A stretch of DNA of 64,000 nt. Origin: Oscheius tipulae. Its lineage: Eukaryota; Nematoda; Chromadorea; Rhabditida; Rhabditidae. This document shows, in pieces, positions 25,113-36,857 of the stretch (position 1 is the first letter of the stretch; each line of letters starts with the position of its first letter). The notes below the pieces were generated by a model that was not told where the DNA came from, ran no database searches, and saw only the letters and a list, made by a program, of their open reading frames with translations. Position numbers and translations under genes: made by a program. The stretch spans positions 1,302,001-1,366,000 of the forward strand of contig JASJZH010000006.1 in NCBI GenBank assembly GCA_037178975.1, in the 5' to 3' direction.

Positions 25113-25165
25113 GGCAGCGCGCTAGCTTGGTCCCCCGAAGGTCGCGGGTTCAAACGCGCGCTGAG
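25113..25165 (+). repeat. tRNA-derived (SINE-like or decayed tRNA) segment
   Basis: An A-box-like part (GTGGCAGCGCGCTAGCTTGG) is followed 16 bases later by a B-box-like GGGTTCAAAC. The 3' half does not pair with the 5' end to give an acceptor stem, so this is not an intact tRNA gene. Confidence 0.5.
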
Positions 25166-25424
25166 TTTTTCGCATTGCTCGCGCCGAGGCGACACACAAA
25201 CAGACAGACACGACAGGTCTTTATAGCCCATTTCCAACGAAAAGCGGCAGTTTAAAGGACTATCTACTTTAGCGCCAATATATTCAAATTAAATTGGCGG
25301 AAGAACAAAAAAAATATTTTTTTTTTGCTTTTGTAATTTTAGCTAGTTTTCCGGAGTTTTTCCTTGTTTTGACGTTGTTAACGAATTCTACTATCGAAAA
25401 GACCTACCTGGCAACACATATATG

Positions 25425-25560
25425 ACGGAAAAACTGGGCTAAAACATTAGAAAAACTCGAAACTTGAAAACAAAGCTCAGTCAACCTATTTTTCAATTTT
25501 AACGATTTATTGTAGTTTTTTCCCGATTTTGCTGTCAAGTAGATTTTCAAGAACTCGATG
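25425..25560. repeat. diverged dispersed repeat, copy 1
   Basis: Aligns by eye in the same orientation with 59085-59240. Shared landmarks are an AACCTATTTTT-like stretch, a T-rich block and CTGTCAAGTAG (GTTGTCAAATAG in the other copy). Confidence 0.35.
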
Positions 25561-26389
25561 AGTTCGATGGCGAACTTAAATCAGAGAGAAAACGCATCTA
25601 AAATGGCTATAATAGCAAAATATAGGTTTTTGAGAGAGTTCGTGACGGGACCCGCGGCTCTCGACAATGTAAAATAGATTACTTTTCCTTCTTCTGTTAA
25701 ACCATCTCCATGGGCTTGCATCAATGTTGTTTTTACATTTTGTTAACTAGTCTCACACCGATAAATCGACCTCCATTATCTTTGATATCAAAAACTGCCT
25801 GTAGTTTGGGCTTCGAAGAGGTTTGATTCAAATTGGATAATCTTATTTCGACATAAACAGTCCACCGACAAACAAAGCCAGCTGCGCGACCTTGGTTCAT
25901 CCCAAATTTGAATAGCTAATGTGGGAGTTGTTTACTGTCAATAAGATCTAAAAAGTGCTTTTGTTATGGCACCATAACTATTCATACAGGATGGTAAATC
26001 CTATATGATTAACTTCGATTGATCATTCATCGTTTGATTCGGCAAACTTTAGGTCCGCGGCTGTATACAGTAAGAGTAATTTGAAGTTCATCTAATTGCA
26101 TGCTGTGTTCTCTTAAGACTTGGATCAATCCAAGCCTCAAAAAATTCGATCGTTCCCTTTCCCACATTTTTGTTTACAGTGCCAGCTGGCCACATAGATG
26201 CTACGAAAGGCTCGTGGTTTAAAGCCGCGGCCTCGGACTTGTTTACGTAAAAGAGAAGGTTCAGCTGCTCCTTTCGCAAATTGTAGTGTTTGCCTTTTGG
26301 TGGTCAGTTGGTGACAGTGACCCTTAGTGGCCTCCTCTTATCTGTTGTTCTTTTTTGCAACTTTCTTAAGCTGTAAGTTTCAGGTTACA

Positions 26390-27683
26390 ATGAGCACCCA
26401 TCTCTTCTTCTGTAAGGAATGTGGAAATCAGTTTGGTGAGTTGCTTAGAAAAGTTGCTCGTTAAAACGTCACAAAAGCAAAAGACTTGATGCGGTTTGGA
26501 TGGCTTTCTGTTTTTGACTAGTTACAACATTAGTAGAGCTGATGCTACCTGTAATGACAAGGACTTCTAGTTGAATAACATACTTTTTTCCAGATTATTT
26601 TCTCGTCTTATCTGGCGTATAGTGTAAAGTTTCTCATATTTCTGATCAAATGACTAGCTTATCACTCTCGGATATGATCTTCGCTCAGCTGGATATCCAA
26701 ATAGGGTATGATGTATCATTAGTTTGAAGGAACAAACGGAGAGATAATGTCTCTTTAGGCTGGGTGTAAGGGGGCACGTGTATTTTGGGGTAGTACTACC
26801 ACTGACAAAATAAAAATCTGTTACAGGTAGTGAGAAGCTCCCCTACACTGGAACTTGCGGACATTCGCTCTGCCATCTTTGCACAAAGTCCGTTAACCGC
26901 TGCCCAATCTGTTACGACGACGATGGATTCATAACTTCTTCTCCAAACTATATGGCTATGGGTTCATTTTATTCATTTCTATTGTTATCAATAAATTCAG
27001 AGCTTCTGAACGCTATTGGAAACCGTAAGGACGAAATCGCTCTGATGAGAATGGAGCTGAGCGACAAGCAGCAGCGCTTGAAGATGATGGAGCATGGTAG
27101 TCGTCACTCCGATTGGGAGTTGTTGACTTTTTGTAAGAGGAACGGAATCAAGACTGGAGGAACAGGCCGCTGCTCCATGTTTAAGAAGATCTTTTTCCCT
27201 GGATCTGCAGAGATGAAACAACAGAACCAGGAGGCTCTGATGAAGCTTCGTAGGTTTTCACTAGAGCCTGTTTGTCCGTTCTTTTTATCTTTTCTTTTTA
27301 ATCTTCTTGCTTCTTCGTTTTCGGTTACTTAACTCTCTTGTTCTAGAAAAGAAGTATCTGGGCGAAAAAACCAACCTGGAGCTATACAGTCTTGAGCTTT
27401 CCCTAGCTAGTGAGTTTTAACAGCCTACATATTTTTTTTCATCTTTAGCAGCTCGTCTTGCCAACATTAAACTGCAGGATAAGCTCAGAGAGCAAAGTAA
27501 AACTTCTCGTCTATCTGTTGAAGGTGATAACATTGTCCTTCACAAAACAAAAGCTTCTTAGAAATGATCAGCGAGAACGCCAAACTCAAGAAAAATCTTG
27601 CTGAAAAGGAACGCCAGATTGCCAAATTGGAGAAGATCGTTGCCGCCAAGATTGACGATATGAGCCTCACTAAGACTGCATAG
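26390..27683 (+). CDS. RING-finger / coiled-coil protein
   Basis: Six exons give 229 residues: 26390-26435, 26827-26961, 27001-27249, 27347-27409, 27449-27523 and 27562-27683. The N-terminus is a compact C3HC4 RING: CKEC, then CGHSLCHLC, then CPIC within the first 50 residues. The rest is helical and charged (DEIALMRMELSDKQQRLKMM, and NAKLKKNLAEKERQIAKLEK near the C-terminus), which fits coiled coils. The RING suggests E3 ubiquitin (or SUMO) ligase activity with the coiled coil for dimerisation or target binding. No B-box or other TRIM domain is visible. The start follows a TTTCAG acceptor by six bases. A closest family member could not be named. Confidence 0.88.
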
Positions 27684-28110
27684 CTTTTACTACTGATGTG
27701 CAGAGGTTTTTTATTTATGTGGAGTGTCAACGGAACAACCAAAGGATATTAGTGAAATCGTTTATTCTCCCACATGTTTTGATTCAAGTAGACAAACAGG
27801 ATCAGTAATGTGTCTTCTGTTTCCTCACTTCTTGTGCGAATCTGGCCCAATAAGATGACAGAACTCATTCTGTAAAGAGTTTACTTATGTTTAACTTATT
27901 AAACTTATCAAAGGCTTCCACATTGTGCCTCCTTCTTTGCATTGGAAAGCCTCTTGGAACTCTTTGGAATGCATAACCAAGCCTAGAGAAAAGTACATGT
28001 TAAAGCTGATTTAAAAAAAACTCACTATTAATCTAAGAATGAGGAACTCATCTTCGGAGTTAGGAATATCTCTCATCTAAGTAATATTTTAGTGTAATTG
28101 AAGAAAGTAC

Positions 28111-28400
28111 CTTTCCGTTGCCGCAGGTCCATAAACTGCTCCTTAGACATTTTTAGCGTAGGGTCAACTCCAATCTCGGATTCGTGAAAAACCTCAAGTA
28201 TCGCTTCGAGAGCCACGACATCGTGAGCGTCTACACCGATTGTCAGTTCTCCAGAATGGCAAGAATACGTTTGATTTTGCACATTTGTTCTCGGTGTTTC
28301 TTCAGACAGTCAATACTTTCTGGCATTAACGTGGAATAAGATTTGGGACTAATAAATAGCCCATGCCCAATCTCACCAGCACAAAACCGTTCGTTATAAT
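28111..28400 (-). pseudogene. possible gene remnant, family unknown
   Basis: Two protein-like stretches lie on the minus strand. The first follows a GATTTCAG acceptor and reads ...SPKSYSTLMPESIDCLKK. The second reads LTIGVDAHDVVALEAILEVF and ends at an AAAG|GTACTT donor. They are in different frames, only about 15-20 bases apart, too close for an intron. A frameshifted relic is the simplest reading. No flanking exons were found. Confidence 0.35.
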
Positions 28401-29676
28401 CTGAAATCGTTTTGTTTTTTACCCAATTAGGTATCAACTTTAAAAAAGTCAAATAGTTGCGCTATTTACACAATTTGCACTTGGCATTTAACTCTACTCT
28501 AACTCACTCGTAATAATGGATCTGTCAAAAAATAAAAATGGGCAGACCAACTGTCCCCATTTTGAATTGAGCATTAAACCTGTTCCCGTAAGGCCAGAAT
28601 CACGGCACTCCATTCCGATACTTCATCTATGGAGTATTCTAAAATATCCGTTCTGAATAATAGTCTTGTTCAACAAACATCAAAGATAGATAGATAAATT
28701 TCTTGCAGTTTCTCAAAAATTTTGTAGCTCTGTACTTGTGCTCTTTTGTACTGCAACTTCAAGTTTCTGTCAGAGTCCAAGAGACTGAAGATTTATACAA
28801 GCAGATATTTAACATTCATCAATGTTACTTCAAAAAGCCGTTCATTAATCCTACTGGCTCTGTTGCGGGCATTATTGGAAGGATGGCGGAATAGGTTCTT
28901 GTCAACTCTGTTTTAATCTCGAGGCTCTTCATATTGGTGTCATCGATGTCTCTAAGTAGTGAAAGTGGAAGCATTGTTGCAATAACACACAAGAGTCCCT
29001 GGTGGTGATGCGAGTTACTGCCCTTGCCCTGACAGATGCTCAAACGGCCCCTTTTTTCTACTTGTATATAGCCGTTTGCCGTTTTCTATTTTAAGAGTAG
29101 ACCCCGCCTCCTTCGGTCGGTTTTCGAGGGTAGTATCTATGGCGGGCGGGGTGGCAGCCTATTGTTACGCGCCCTCTATGCACTTCTCTTGCTTTAAGCT
29201 ACTTTTCGTTCAGCTGAAATTCTCATGTTCCAATAGGTTATAGAAAGATCTTCCCAAACTTTTTGATCCAACCATATACCATATACTTAGTTGAAAAAGG
29301 TTACTTAGTGTTTTTAATCTTACGTACTTGGAAAGTTTAAAAATTTGCTAGTTTTCTGCAGAGCTTAACGATTTGCTAATTCTTATTTTAGGTACAAAAA
29401 CACATTTGTATTTCAAAAGTATCTTAGATTTTAGGCTCCTCTCAAAACTTTACAAAATTTCTCCAAGTGTAAAACATTTGCTAAGCAATAAAAGTAGAAT
29501 ATTTGCTTTTCCACTACAAATATATATCTTAAAATTACTTCTCTTTTCACAGTAGTACTAGTTGGATGTCTGATTACAAAAGAACTTGCCGCCCCTTGAG
29601 GCATATCTACCTTGCCCTTTCCCCAACAAAAACGATTGCTGATGCTGATGTCATTTCTAATAAGTGAAACTCACTT

Positions 29677-29766
29677 TCCACTCTTTGACCCCACTTTCTA
29701 TCCCTCAAACCCACTTCCCTTTCACTCTTTGAACCCATTTCCCATTCCTCAACCTAACTCCCTGTC
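29677..29766. repeat. imperfect tandem repeat, two units of about 44 bases
   Basis: Two consecutive pyrimidine-rich units share CACTCTTTGA, CCCA, TCCC and CTCAA blocks in the same order. Confidence 0.45.
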
Positions 29767-30302
29767 CAAGTAATGCTGTTGCTTCTTGGGGTTTAATGCC
29801 AGTAATAATCCGATTCTTCCAAAACTGCTCGATTTCTACTTCCTTCTGTCCAACTGTCGTGACCCTTTCCTCCTACTTCAACCTGTCCGCATTCCCTCCA
29901 ATCGAGGTACCGTGACAGGAGCAACATCCTTCCAACGAAGCTACTTCCCGAACTGACTCGATTTGGCTTGACTTGCCAACAATTAGTCGCACAAAATAGT
30001 GCACAATAATTGGCAATATTGGCTTCAGACAGACAGAGACGCGAGGACATTTTAAACTAGATATGATTTGCTTTGACATATCAAACCGATTTCAATATTT
30101 TTTTTTAGCTGGAACTGAAGAAAAAACTAAAATCACTTTCATCTGTTCGTTAATTTGCTGCTCTTCTGTTAAAACATCTAAGATTGCTTGTTAATACTTT
30201 ATAGAGCGCAACTACACTTGAGATATCACATGGAATCACAAAATGTGGGATGTGCAACGTTATGTACATAACCGGTGGGAAAACGAATGTACAGACAGTA
30301 AT

Positions 30303-32805
30303 TTAAGGAATGGGTTGTTTGTCGGGCAAGGGACCAGCCTGTTGATTGCTGGAACCAGCAGCAAACGGAGTGTAAGCTGGAGGACCTCCTTGCGGTGCGC
30401 CGGGGTACGGAGGAGCTGAAGGGTACTGCTGGGGCTGAGGAGGAAGGGTCCAGCCCTGTAAGGAGAAAACTAGAAAACAAACTGGATACCAAAATTACCT
30501 GTCCTGGCGGAGGACCCTGGGTGCTTACAGGTGCGATTCCGGCATAGGGAGGCGGTTTGTCGCAGACGAAGACGCCACCAGCTGAAAAATGAAGTCACGG
30601 TAAAAAGAAAGCTGAGCAAAGGACTCACAAGGCGGCTGTTCGGGGAAGACATTGACAGGAGCCTGGAAGCCGGCGTAGCAGCCTCCCTGGGGCATGTAGT
30701 AGTTAGTCGGAGCGGCGAAGTAGGCTCCAGGAGCCGAGTACATTGGAGGAGCAGAATCGAACCGAGTGTTCTTAGCTGAAACAAAATCGGTTCAATAGAT
30801 CAACTATCCTCTACGTCAGGGGGATAGTTGATCTTCTTATGTTAGATTTAACTGTTAAAAGGAAAACGAATAATTTATGATGCTCACCCATAGCGTTGGC
30901 TCTCAAAAGCGCTTGTCCGAACTCTATGCATCCTCCCTTGGGGAAACTCATCTTCCAGTCTACCAGTCCCTGGAAGTTATCTCCTTGCAGAGCTTGAATT
31001 TCTCCCTGAAATAATTTTTTGGATCTCTCAATGCTTTATGTGAAAACAGTACCTTCAAGTAGTTGGCTCCAAGAAGAGGCTGCTCCAGCTTCACGCTTTC
31101 CAACATGGCGAATGGAAGGGCAAAGCTCTTGAGTTCATCCTTGTGGCTGCCGTTCATGAAGATTATCTGAAAGCCAATGATAAGTTCTGTGTTTCTTGTT
31201 TGATCTTTCTTTACCTTTCTTATACCCGTGTTCCTACCACGTCTCAATACCCAAGTTCGAGTGTAAAACAATTTTAGCATACGACACATTCTGAAATTTG
31301 TAGGAGCGTTTTTGTTTTTTTCGTTTTTGGAGAAAGAAAAAGAAAGACGCTGAGTCATAGAAAATCAGTCTGATAAACACATCATTCCCGTAGCTCGTAC
31401 TCTGAGAATACCGTGTCACAACCAGGGTATGATTCAGCATCGAAAGGTTGCAAGGACAATAAATGTCATTAGTTGGACTAAGTAAACAAATTGACGGCTT
31501 ATCAATCGGGACTCGGAAAGAAAGAAAAACGCCCGAAAATGGAAACCACTTATTAAAAACTAGTACAAAAACAAAAGGTTCGTACAAGAACCGTAATTGA
31601 AAGTTGCGACTGAGCTATTTACTCAGCTTTACAACGATTTTCATGGGAAACCTGAACTTCTAGTGTTTTTCGTCGGTTTATGCTATCCATAAACATGAAA
31701 ACGATTGATATTTCCCATTTCTGATAAGAATAGACAAAAATACATCATAGTATTTCAATTTACATTTCTCAGTCAAACAATTTCGCCATCACGGCGGCGA
31801 CCCGTTCAAAACAAGCGGTCAGCTGACTGATGACTGAGCATTTTCATAATAAGAGTTTTTGCGGAAAATAGGAGTAATTGGAAAATGGATTGACTGCTTC
31901 TTCGAAGTTATTAAGAGGCTATCGACTTTGAATAAAAAGGAGCGCTGCATCAGATAGAGGCGACAAGTATTTTACTGCAAACGCGGGAAACTGAGGTCAA
32001 CTGAAATCTGTTGTGAAGTTCGGTCAAGGTTTTGCAATGGAAGCGACCAGAACAGTTGACTAGTCTAGGCGACGATTTAAAAAAAGAGCGTTTTCTGAAA
32101 AAGGAAAACATGAAATAATTTGAGCACGACTGTGTCGGAAACTAAAAGTTTGGAACACACTTAGCCAATGTTTTCTGATTGACAATACCCTTGCACAAAG
32201 CAAAAACTCAGGTCAAGAATGTCAACCTGAAAGATTCTGAGAAAAGGCTTCAAACCTGGCTACAGGTTTCGAAACACAGGTTTTGCGGAGGTTTTAAAAT
32301 TATCAACCTTTCTGTATTGAAGCGCTAAATATGCGCTCCGTTAATAAATCTTCCATTGCCACCGATTGCTCGATGCTTTGTCCATTTACCTTGTATACTG
32401 TATACCTGCAGCGAAATAGACTGCTTTTGATGAACTATTGTTTCGTTTGGCTCAAACCAAAACTCTGCAGGTGGGCAAACTCGTATATCAGCGCAGAGTA
32501 AAACTGTTTGTCAAAATCTCCAAGCATCTTTGAGTAGTAAATTTGAAAAAAAAAATGAAAAAGTCACCCGATGAGTTGTCAAGTACAGCGATCCAGTCTT
32601 CTTTCCCTTGAAGGCTGGATGATTGTTCCCATCGAAACTCATCTTAACGGAAGATGTGTACAGTAGAATCCTTGAAAATGAAGAATATTTTAAGTGAAAA
32701 ACATGATGTTACGAAATTTGAATGGTAAAAAGAATTTTCTTACATTTCTCCATTATAAATCAAGACTCCGCGTCCATCGGGGGTATGTGAAGCGTTGAGA
32801 GACAT
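30303..32805 (-). CDS. wbp2: WW domain-binding protein 2 (WBP2) orthologue
   Basis: Exons 32744-32805, 32568-32670, 31053-31166, 30888-31005, 30629-30775, 30499-30581 and 30303-30455 give 259 residues. The N-terminal half is a GRAM domain with the WBP2 pattern: ILLYTSSVKMSF, GKKTGSLYLTTHR, LKSFALPFAMLESVKLEQP and GANYLK, then KGGCIEFGQALL. The C-terminal half is Pro/Tyr/Gln-rich with PPxY-type WW ligands (KPPPYAG, APPYPG). WBP2 proteins bind WW-domain partners such as YAP and Nedd4-like ligases and act as transcription coactivators. The start at 32805 gives MSLNASHTPDGRG, matching the family's short N-terminus. The second intron is 1.4 kb (31167-32567), long for this window. A small perfect hairpin lies in the intron 30776-30887. 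Confidence 0.93.
30797..30834. repeat. perfect 13-bp inverted repeat in a WBP2 intron
   Basis: AGATCAACTATCC and its exact complement flank a 12-base loop. Confidence 0.9.
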
Positions 32806-33756
32806 TTTGAGAAGGAAGATCGGGTTAAAGGGCCTCTATCGGTGGGCACAGTGGGCAGTTTCTATCGATTGTGTGTTGCGGCTATGAGTCGACGGCCTTT
32901 CGAATGACGTCGGGCAGGCTGCCCGGCAAACGGGCGACAAACAAGAGAGGGACCGAGACCTGATGAAATTTACTGGTTAAAAATAAGGAGGGGTAATGAG
33001 AAACAAGTACTTTCAGACATTTTGCAGCCACTTTAATCGAAGAGTGATTCTGTCTGTAGTTCAATAAGTTTAGTTGTTCATTTCTAAGTCCGTGTGTCAT
33101 ATAAACGAGTAAAGCATTGTCAAAAAGATTTAACCACAAGTCAGTTTCGCCTAGAACATTGTTTCGTCTACTTCAAAATTGAGGGAAACAGATATAAAGT
33201 CAGGTAGAAAACAGGAGTGAAAGGATTTGGGTAGCTGGAATCGAAGTTTCTAATGCTTCTTTTCATTACATGCACGGCTTTACCAATGATTGAGTTTTAG
33301 TCAAATTGTAAGCTCTTTTTTCAACCTTATGTGGGTCTCTTTCTCTCAAAAATCGGTCTGTCTAGTGGTTGCGGTTTTTATTAAAGAACCGCACGATACA
33401 GCCTTAAAAAAAGTAGAGCAGGTTTTGGAATGTTGAGCAGTCGAAACAGCACAGTGTCAGTACTGAGAATCATAATAGCGTAGAAGAGCACGACTTCATT
33501 CCTTAAGAGGAAGACTTGCGTAACCCTTACAAATCTCTTGTAACTCCTTTGGTTTCAGCCTGTTGGCGATCTGTGGAGAAACCGCAACAAACATCCGTCT
33601 ATTTTAGAGACACACGTAATGTTTTGCTTCAGTACCTTGCGTAGTAACGAACTTTCAATTCACTTCAAGCACGAAATGTCTTTTTCAAAAAACTACTAAT
33701 TAGCGGCGATCCGCCTGCTTTTCCACACAAAATAACTTCTTTCGGGCCTTGCAACC
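32806..33756. other. divergent intergenic region, WBP2 and 7TM receptor
   Basis: About 950 bases. It should carry the promoters of both genes. No motif or gene was recognised. Confidence 0.45.
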
Positions 33757-35124
33757 ATGTGGATCTTCATCTGCGACTGGACACTTTCGGGGTTTGTCCT
33801 GTTTTTGAATTTGTGGCTTTTTGTGGCTATCCTTCGATCAGGAGAGGTGCATATGGAGCCCAACTACATCAAACAGCTTTGTTTAGGTAGCGAAAACTTC
33901 AATTTTTCTTATGATGTACTTTATCATTGTACACGATTGTCTGGCCGCTTGTGTTAAAATCCTTCATGATATCCCGAGCTATTTTGCGAACCACAGTATT
34001 TTAGAGAAGAGTTCCTTCTTGTACAATACTTGCAAGTTCATAATTGGATGTCGGTTCTTCTTTCATCTTTTCTTTTTACCCGTATTCTCACTTTTTCATT
34101 GTTTGGCTATCTATTACACCATCGAGTTCCGACGCTTTGATGTGAACTACGTCAGAATAGTCATTGGCGTACTGTACCTTCTTACTGCAGCAGTTTTGGC
34201 ACCCATCTTCACACCCTGTTGCGGCTATTCGTATCAGATTGATATCCATTCATGGTACTTTGACTACTCGAAGCCACATTCTATCGTGTTCAGACTTATG
34301 AGCACATGGCTGGAGGTGAGCTAACAAAATGCCAAAAAGTGCCGTTGACAAATAATGGTCAACAACGTACAATGCCTGGTTACGGCACTGTCCTAAAGCG
34401 TAACAGTAATACTGAATAACCCACGTAAGCCGGGAGTGGAGTACAGGTAAACACTACCAGTTAAGTATTCAACCATACCAATACCTAGACTTTGAGAAAA
34501 TAATGAAACAACGAGTAACAAAGAATAATAACTTAATGGTTAAGTCTGTGGAATTCAAGACACATGTTCGAATAACGGTTGGCCCCAATTTTGCAATGCG
34601 CTACGCTTTCAGAATAGTTCAATTTCAGGTTATCTGTATTATAATCATCAGCATAGTAAACTTATTGATAATAACGCGACTATGGACTCTCCGTGGAAAA
34701 CATGTTATCATTAAGAAGAAGATAGTTTGCACCGTTACTGAAACTGCAACTGACCGAGAGCATACGGCTACGGGAGCCACACAAGACCAGTCTCGCACTT
34801 GTCAACAAGTGCGAAAACGAGTAAGAGACCTCAGTTTATTGCAAATCGTAGCTTAGGTCCTACTTCGTCCAGAAATGCGTCTGGCCGCTTATTTTGTGAT
34901 CTTAAGCGCTTGCTTCTTTGCTTCGATCATGGCATTAAACTTTCTAGTCGGAACCAAAGACAGTTTTTTGGCTTTATTGAATTTGGTCTGTAGATATTTG
35001 GACAGATTCAAATGGGTCGTTTATTGGTAAGTGTTCCTTAGTTAAAAAATCTGCTTTTAGTATTGGGAACAAGAATATTCGAACAATCTTCCTGTCACCA
35101 AAGAAAATGCTATTCGGTTTGTAG
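33757..35124 (+). CDS. 7TM receptor, nematode chemoreceptor-like, family unassigned
   Basis: Exons 33757-33846, 33887-34315, 34629-34820, 34857-35026 and 35061-35124 give 314 residues. There are at least six clear hydrophobic helices: SGFVLFLNLWLFVAIL, TSIFLMMYFIIVHDCLAAC, FFFHLFFLPVFSLFHCLAIYY, VIGVLYLLTAAVLAPIF, VICIIIISIVNLLIITRL and YFVILSACFFASIMALNF. Cys in CCGYSYQ lies in the second extracellular loop. The third intracellular loop is long, polar and Thr/Gln-rich, which is unlike the other receptors in the window. The tail (FLSPKKMLFGL) is short. The first intron is 40 bases and its donor (GAG|GTGCAT) was chosen because it alone joins the helices in frame. An Srbc- or Srv-type receptor is possible, and I cannot decide. 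Confidence 0.75.
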
Positions 35125-36161
35125 CAAACTCTTGTTTGAAAGCCCTGTGTAAACACAGTATTGCCGTATTGTTACCATGTGTCCAGTCCAACCCCTAGTG
35201 TCTATTTCCAGCTCTGAGGCGGCAGGTCGAGAGACTCCAATTTGTCAGTTCCGTTCCCCGAGACAATGTGTTCGCCTCAAGTGTTGATATCAGACATGTT
35301 GTAAGATTCGCAGTGTCATTTATTTCGATAAATACAACTGCTCTTGGCGCCTGTTTGATGGCAACAACAGGTCCACAAGCTGGCCAGAATGCACTTCCGC
35401 GCGGGTGGTCTTGTAGACTGTAAACACTGCCTCATAAATTTGAAGGCTAGACAGAATCTCTTCAATGTGGATATTTGAGCGTGTGACTGCTGAAAGAATG
35501 AAGCGGAAAGTCAGTATTCTAAGTTGTTTAGCGACACGACGGCAGCAGAAATGAAAAACAAGGGTACATAAAAATAGTAATACGGTTGTCTGAGCTTCAG
35601 AAGGTTGCAAACACACGATACTTTTTAAGCTCACTTTGTAAAAAGAAAGCCTGGTGTTCTATTGAACCCTATGATCGTTTTTTGGTTTCAAGGGTAGGAA
35701 CATTTCTTGGAGAAGCCAGGTTCATATAATTATAACATATTCTGTTTATTGAAACTATAATTGTGACCATAAAAGCTCTGAAGCATAAAATGATAACTCC
35801 TGTCTTTCTTTGTTAACTCCAAAACGTTTTCAAGCTTGGAGATGTTTTGCAATGTTAACAATCAGGTCAGAAATTACATTTTTACGAATTGTCCTGTTGT
35901 CTAAACATGACCAAACATGTGCCGTCCACTTGCAGTAAAGCTTGGCGGTACCTCCTACAACTAATGATCATGAGCTCGGTTACTGACATGAAGGAACATC
36001 GAACAACTGACCGATCTGATCATCAATCGTGGGGAAAAACTTCCGGAAATGTTCATAAGCTATAAATTTGTAGGAATGCTGGTTACAAGCACAAGAATAC
36101 CAAGCGTGCACTAGGCATACTTATGTTGTCCATGTCGGGTAGATTTTGTTATACCCCCCCC

Positions 36162-36197
<36 letters not shown>

Positions 36198-36304
36198 TTC
36201 CTTCGAATCGAAAGCTAAACACTTTTAGTTTTTGAACGTTTTATGACACAGAAAGATAGAATACATCACAACGACCTATGACAACACGCTACTAGACAAG
36301 CTAA
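35125..36304. other. intergenic region ending in a long C/A homopolymer tract
   Basis: About 1.2 kb between convergent genes. A run of about 10 C followed by about 30 A lies at 36154-36193. No gene is supported. Confidence 0.5.
36154..36193 (+). repeat. poly-C/poly-A tract
   Basis: Uninterrupted Cs followed by uninterrupted As. It could be a retroposon tail or a simple slippage tract. The length may be unreliable in the assembly. Confidence 0.8.
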
Positions 36305-36857
36305 CTAAAGTTTGACATAACGTAATTCACCAAAATCATAAGCCTTAGTTCCGTAGAGCGATTTGTGCTCTTTTCTGAACAGGTCATCACCATATCCAAA
36401 AAACGGCGGGACTTTTTCGTAGACAGGGTACTGACTTGCCGCGGCAGACGTTGGGGATGAAGGGATAATCGTGGTCGTCGGTGATGGAGGTGTACTTGCG
36501 GTGGTAGTTGTAGTGGTCTCCGGCTGTGGGAAGAGCACATCGACCAAACTTCTTCTGCGATATGCAAAAGCAAAGAAAAAGGGAGCTTCAGTGCCATCAA
36601 TATGGAAAGGATCTTCCTGCCTGTTCCAAAGGTTCATCTGAATTCGGTAAGTCAGATAAAGCTCAGGACAATATTGCCAAAATTGCGTTTCGAGTTTGAA
36701 AACGGAAAATTTGTAGGTTTGATAGAATTTACGTCTCTAATAAGATTTTCAGCGCATTTTGAAACTGAAAGTACGAATTGTTTACCTCCGCGACGGGCTT
36801 CCCAGCAGATAGCCAAACTAGGCTTGCAAGAAGAAATAGAGGGTAGCAGAGAAACAT
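36305..36857 (-). CDS. small secreted protein with Thr/Pro-rich linker
   Basis: Two exons (36786-36857 and 36305-36736) give 167 residues. The first exon is a signal peptide (MFLCYPLFLLASLVWLSAGK). The mature part begins RRKFYQTYKFSVF. It has an aromatic-rich region (TQFWQYCPELYLTYRIQ, APFFFAFAYRRR), then a mucin-like run of Thr, Pro and Ser, and a charged Tyr/Phe-rich end (YEKVPPFFGYGDDLF). A single Cys lies in the mature part. I recognise no domain. The low-complexity run is a likely O-glycosylation site. The acceptor at 36737 was chosen because it opens the whole second exon. Confidence 0.65.

Larger units (their letters stand above)
24760..26389. other. intergenic region with tRNA-like element and a dispersed repeat
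   Basis: About 1.6 kb. It contains a tRNA-derived segment (about 25113-25165) and, at about 25425-25560, a segment that resembles 59085-59240 in the sulfotransferase intron. No gene seen. Confidence 0.5.
27684..30302. other. intergenic region with gene remnant and imperfect tandem repeat
   Basis: About 2.6 kb between convergent genes. It contains a possible gene remnant at 28111-28400 and an imperfect two-unit tandem repeat at about 29677-29766 built on CACTCTTTGA..CCCA. A short open frame at 28703-28894 has a hydrophobic start but no support. Confidence 0.45.

Noticed and set aside
31234-31587. 117-codon minus-strand frame in a WBP2 intron
   Set aside because: No start context, no homology pattern, and it spans the intron's pyrimidine-rich sequence.
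35320-35634. 104-codon minus-strand frame with a hydrophobic stretch
   Set aside because: It could be split by a possible intron (TTCTTTCAG at about 35490), but no start codon or further exons were found.
36154-36193. Poly-A run as a retrogene tail
   Set aside because: No coding sequence or target-site duplication next to it. A simple slippage tract is enough.
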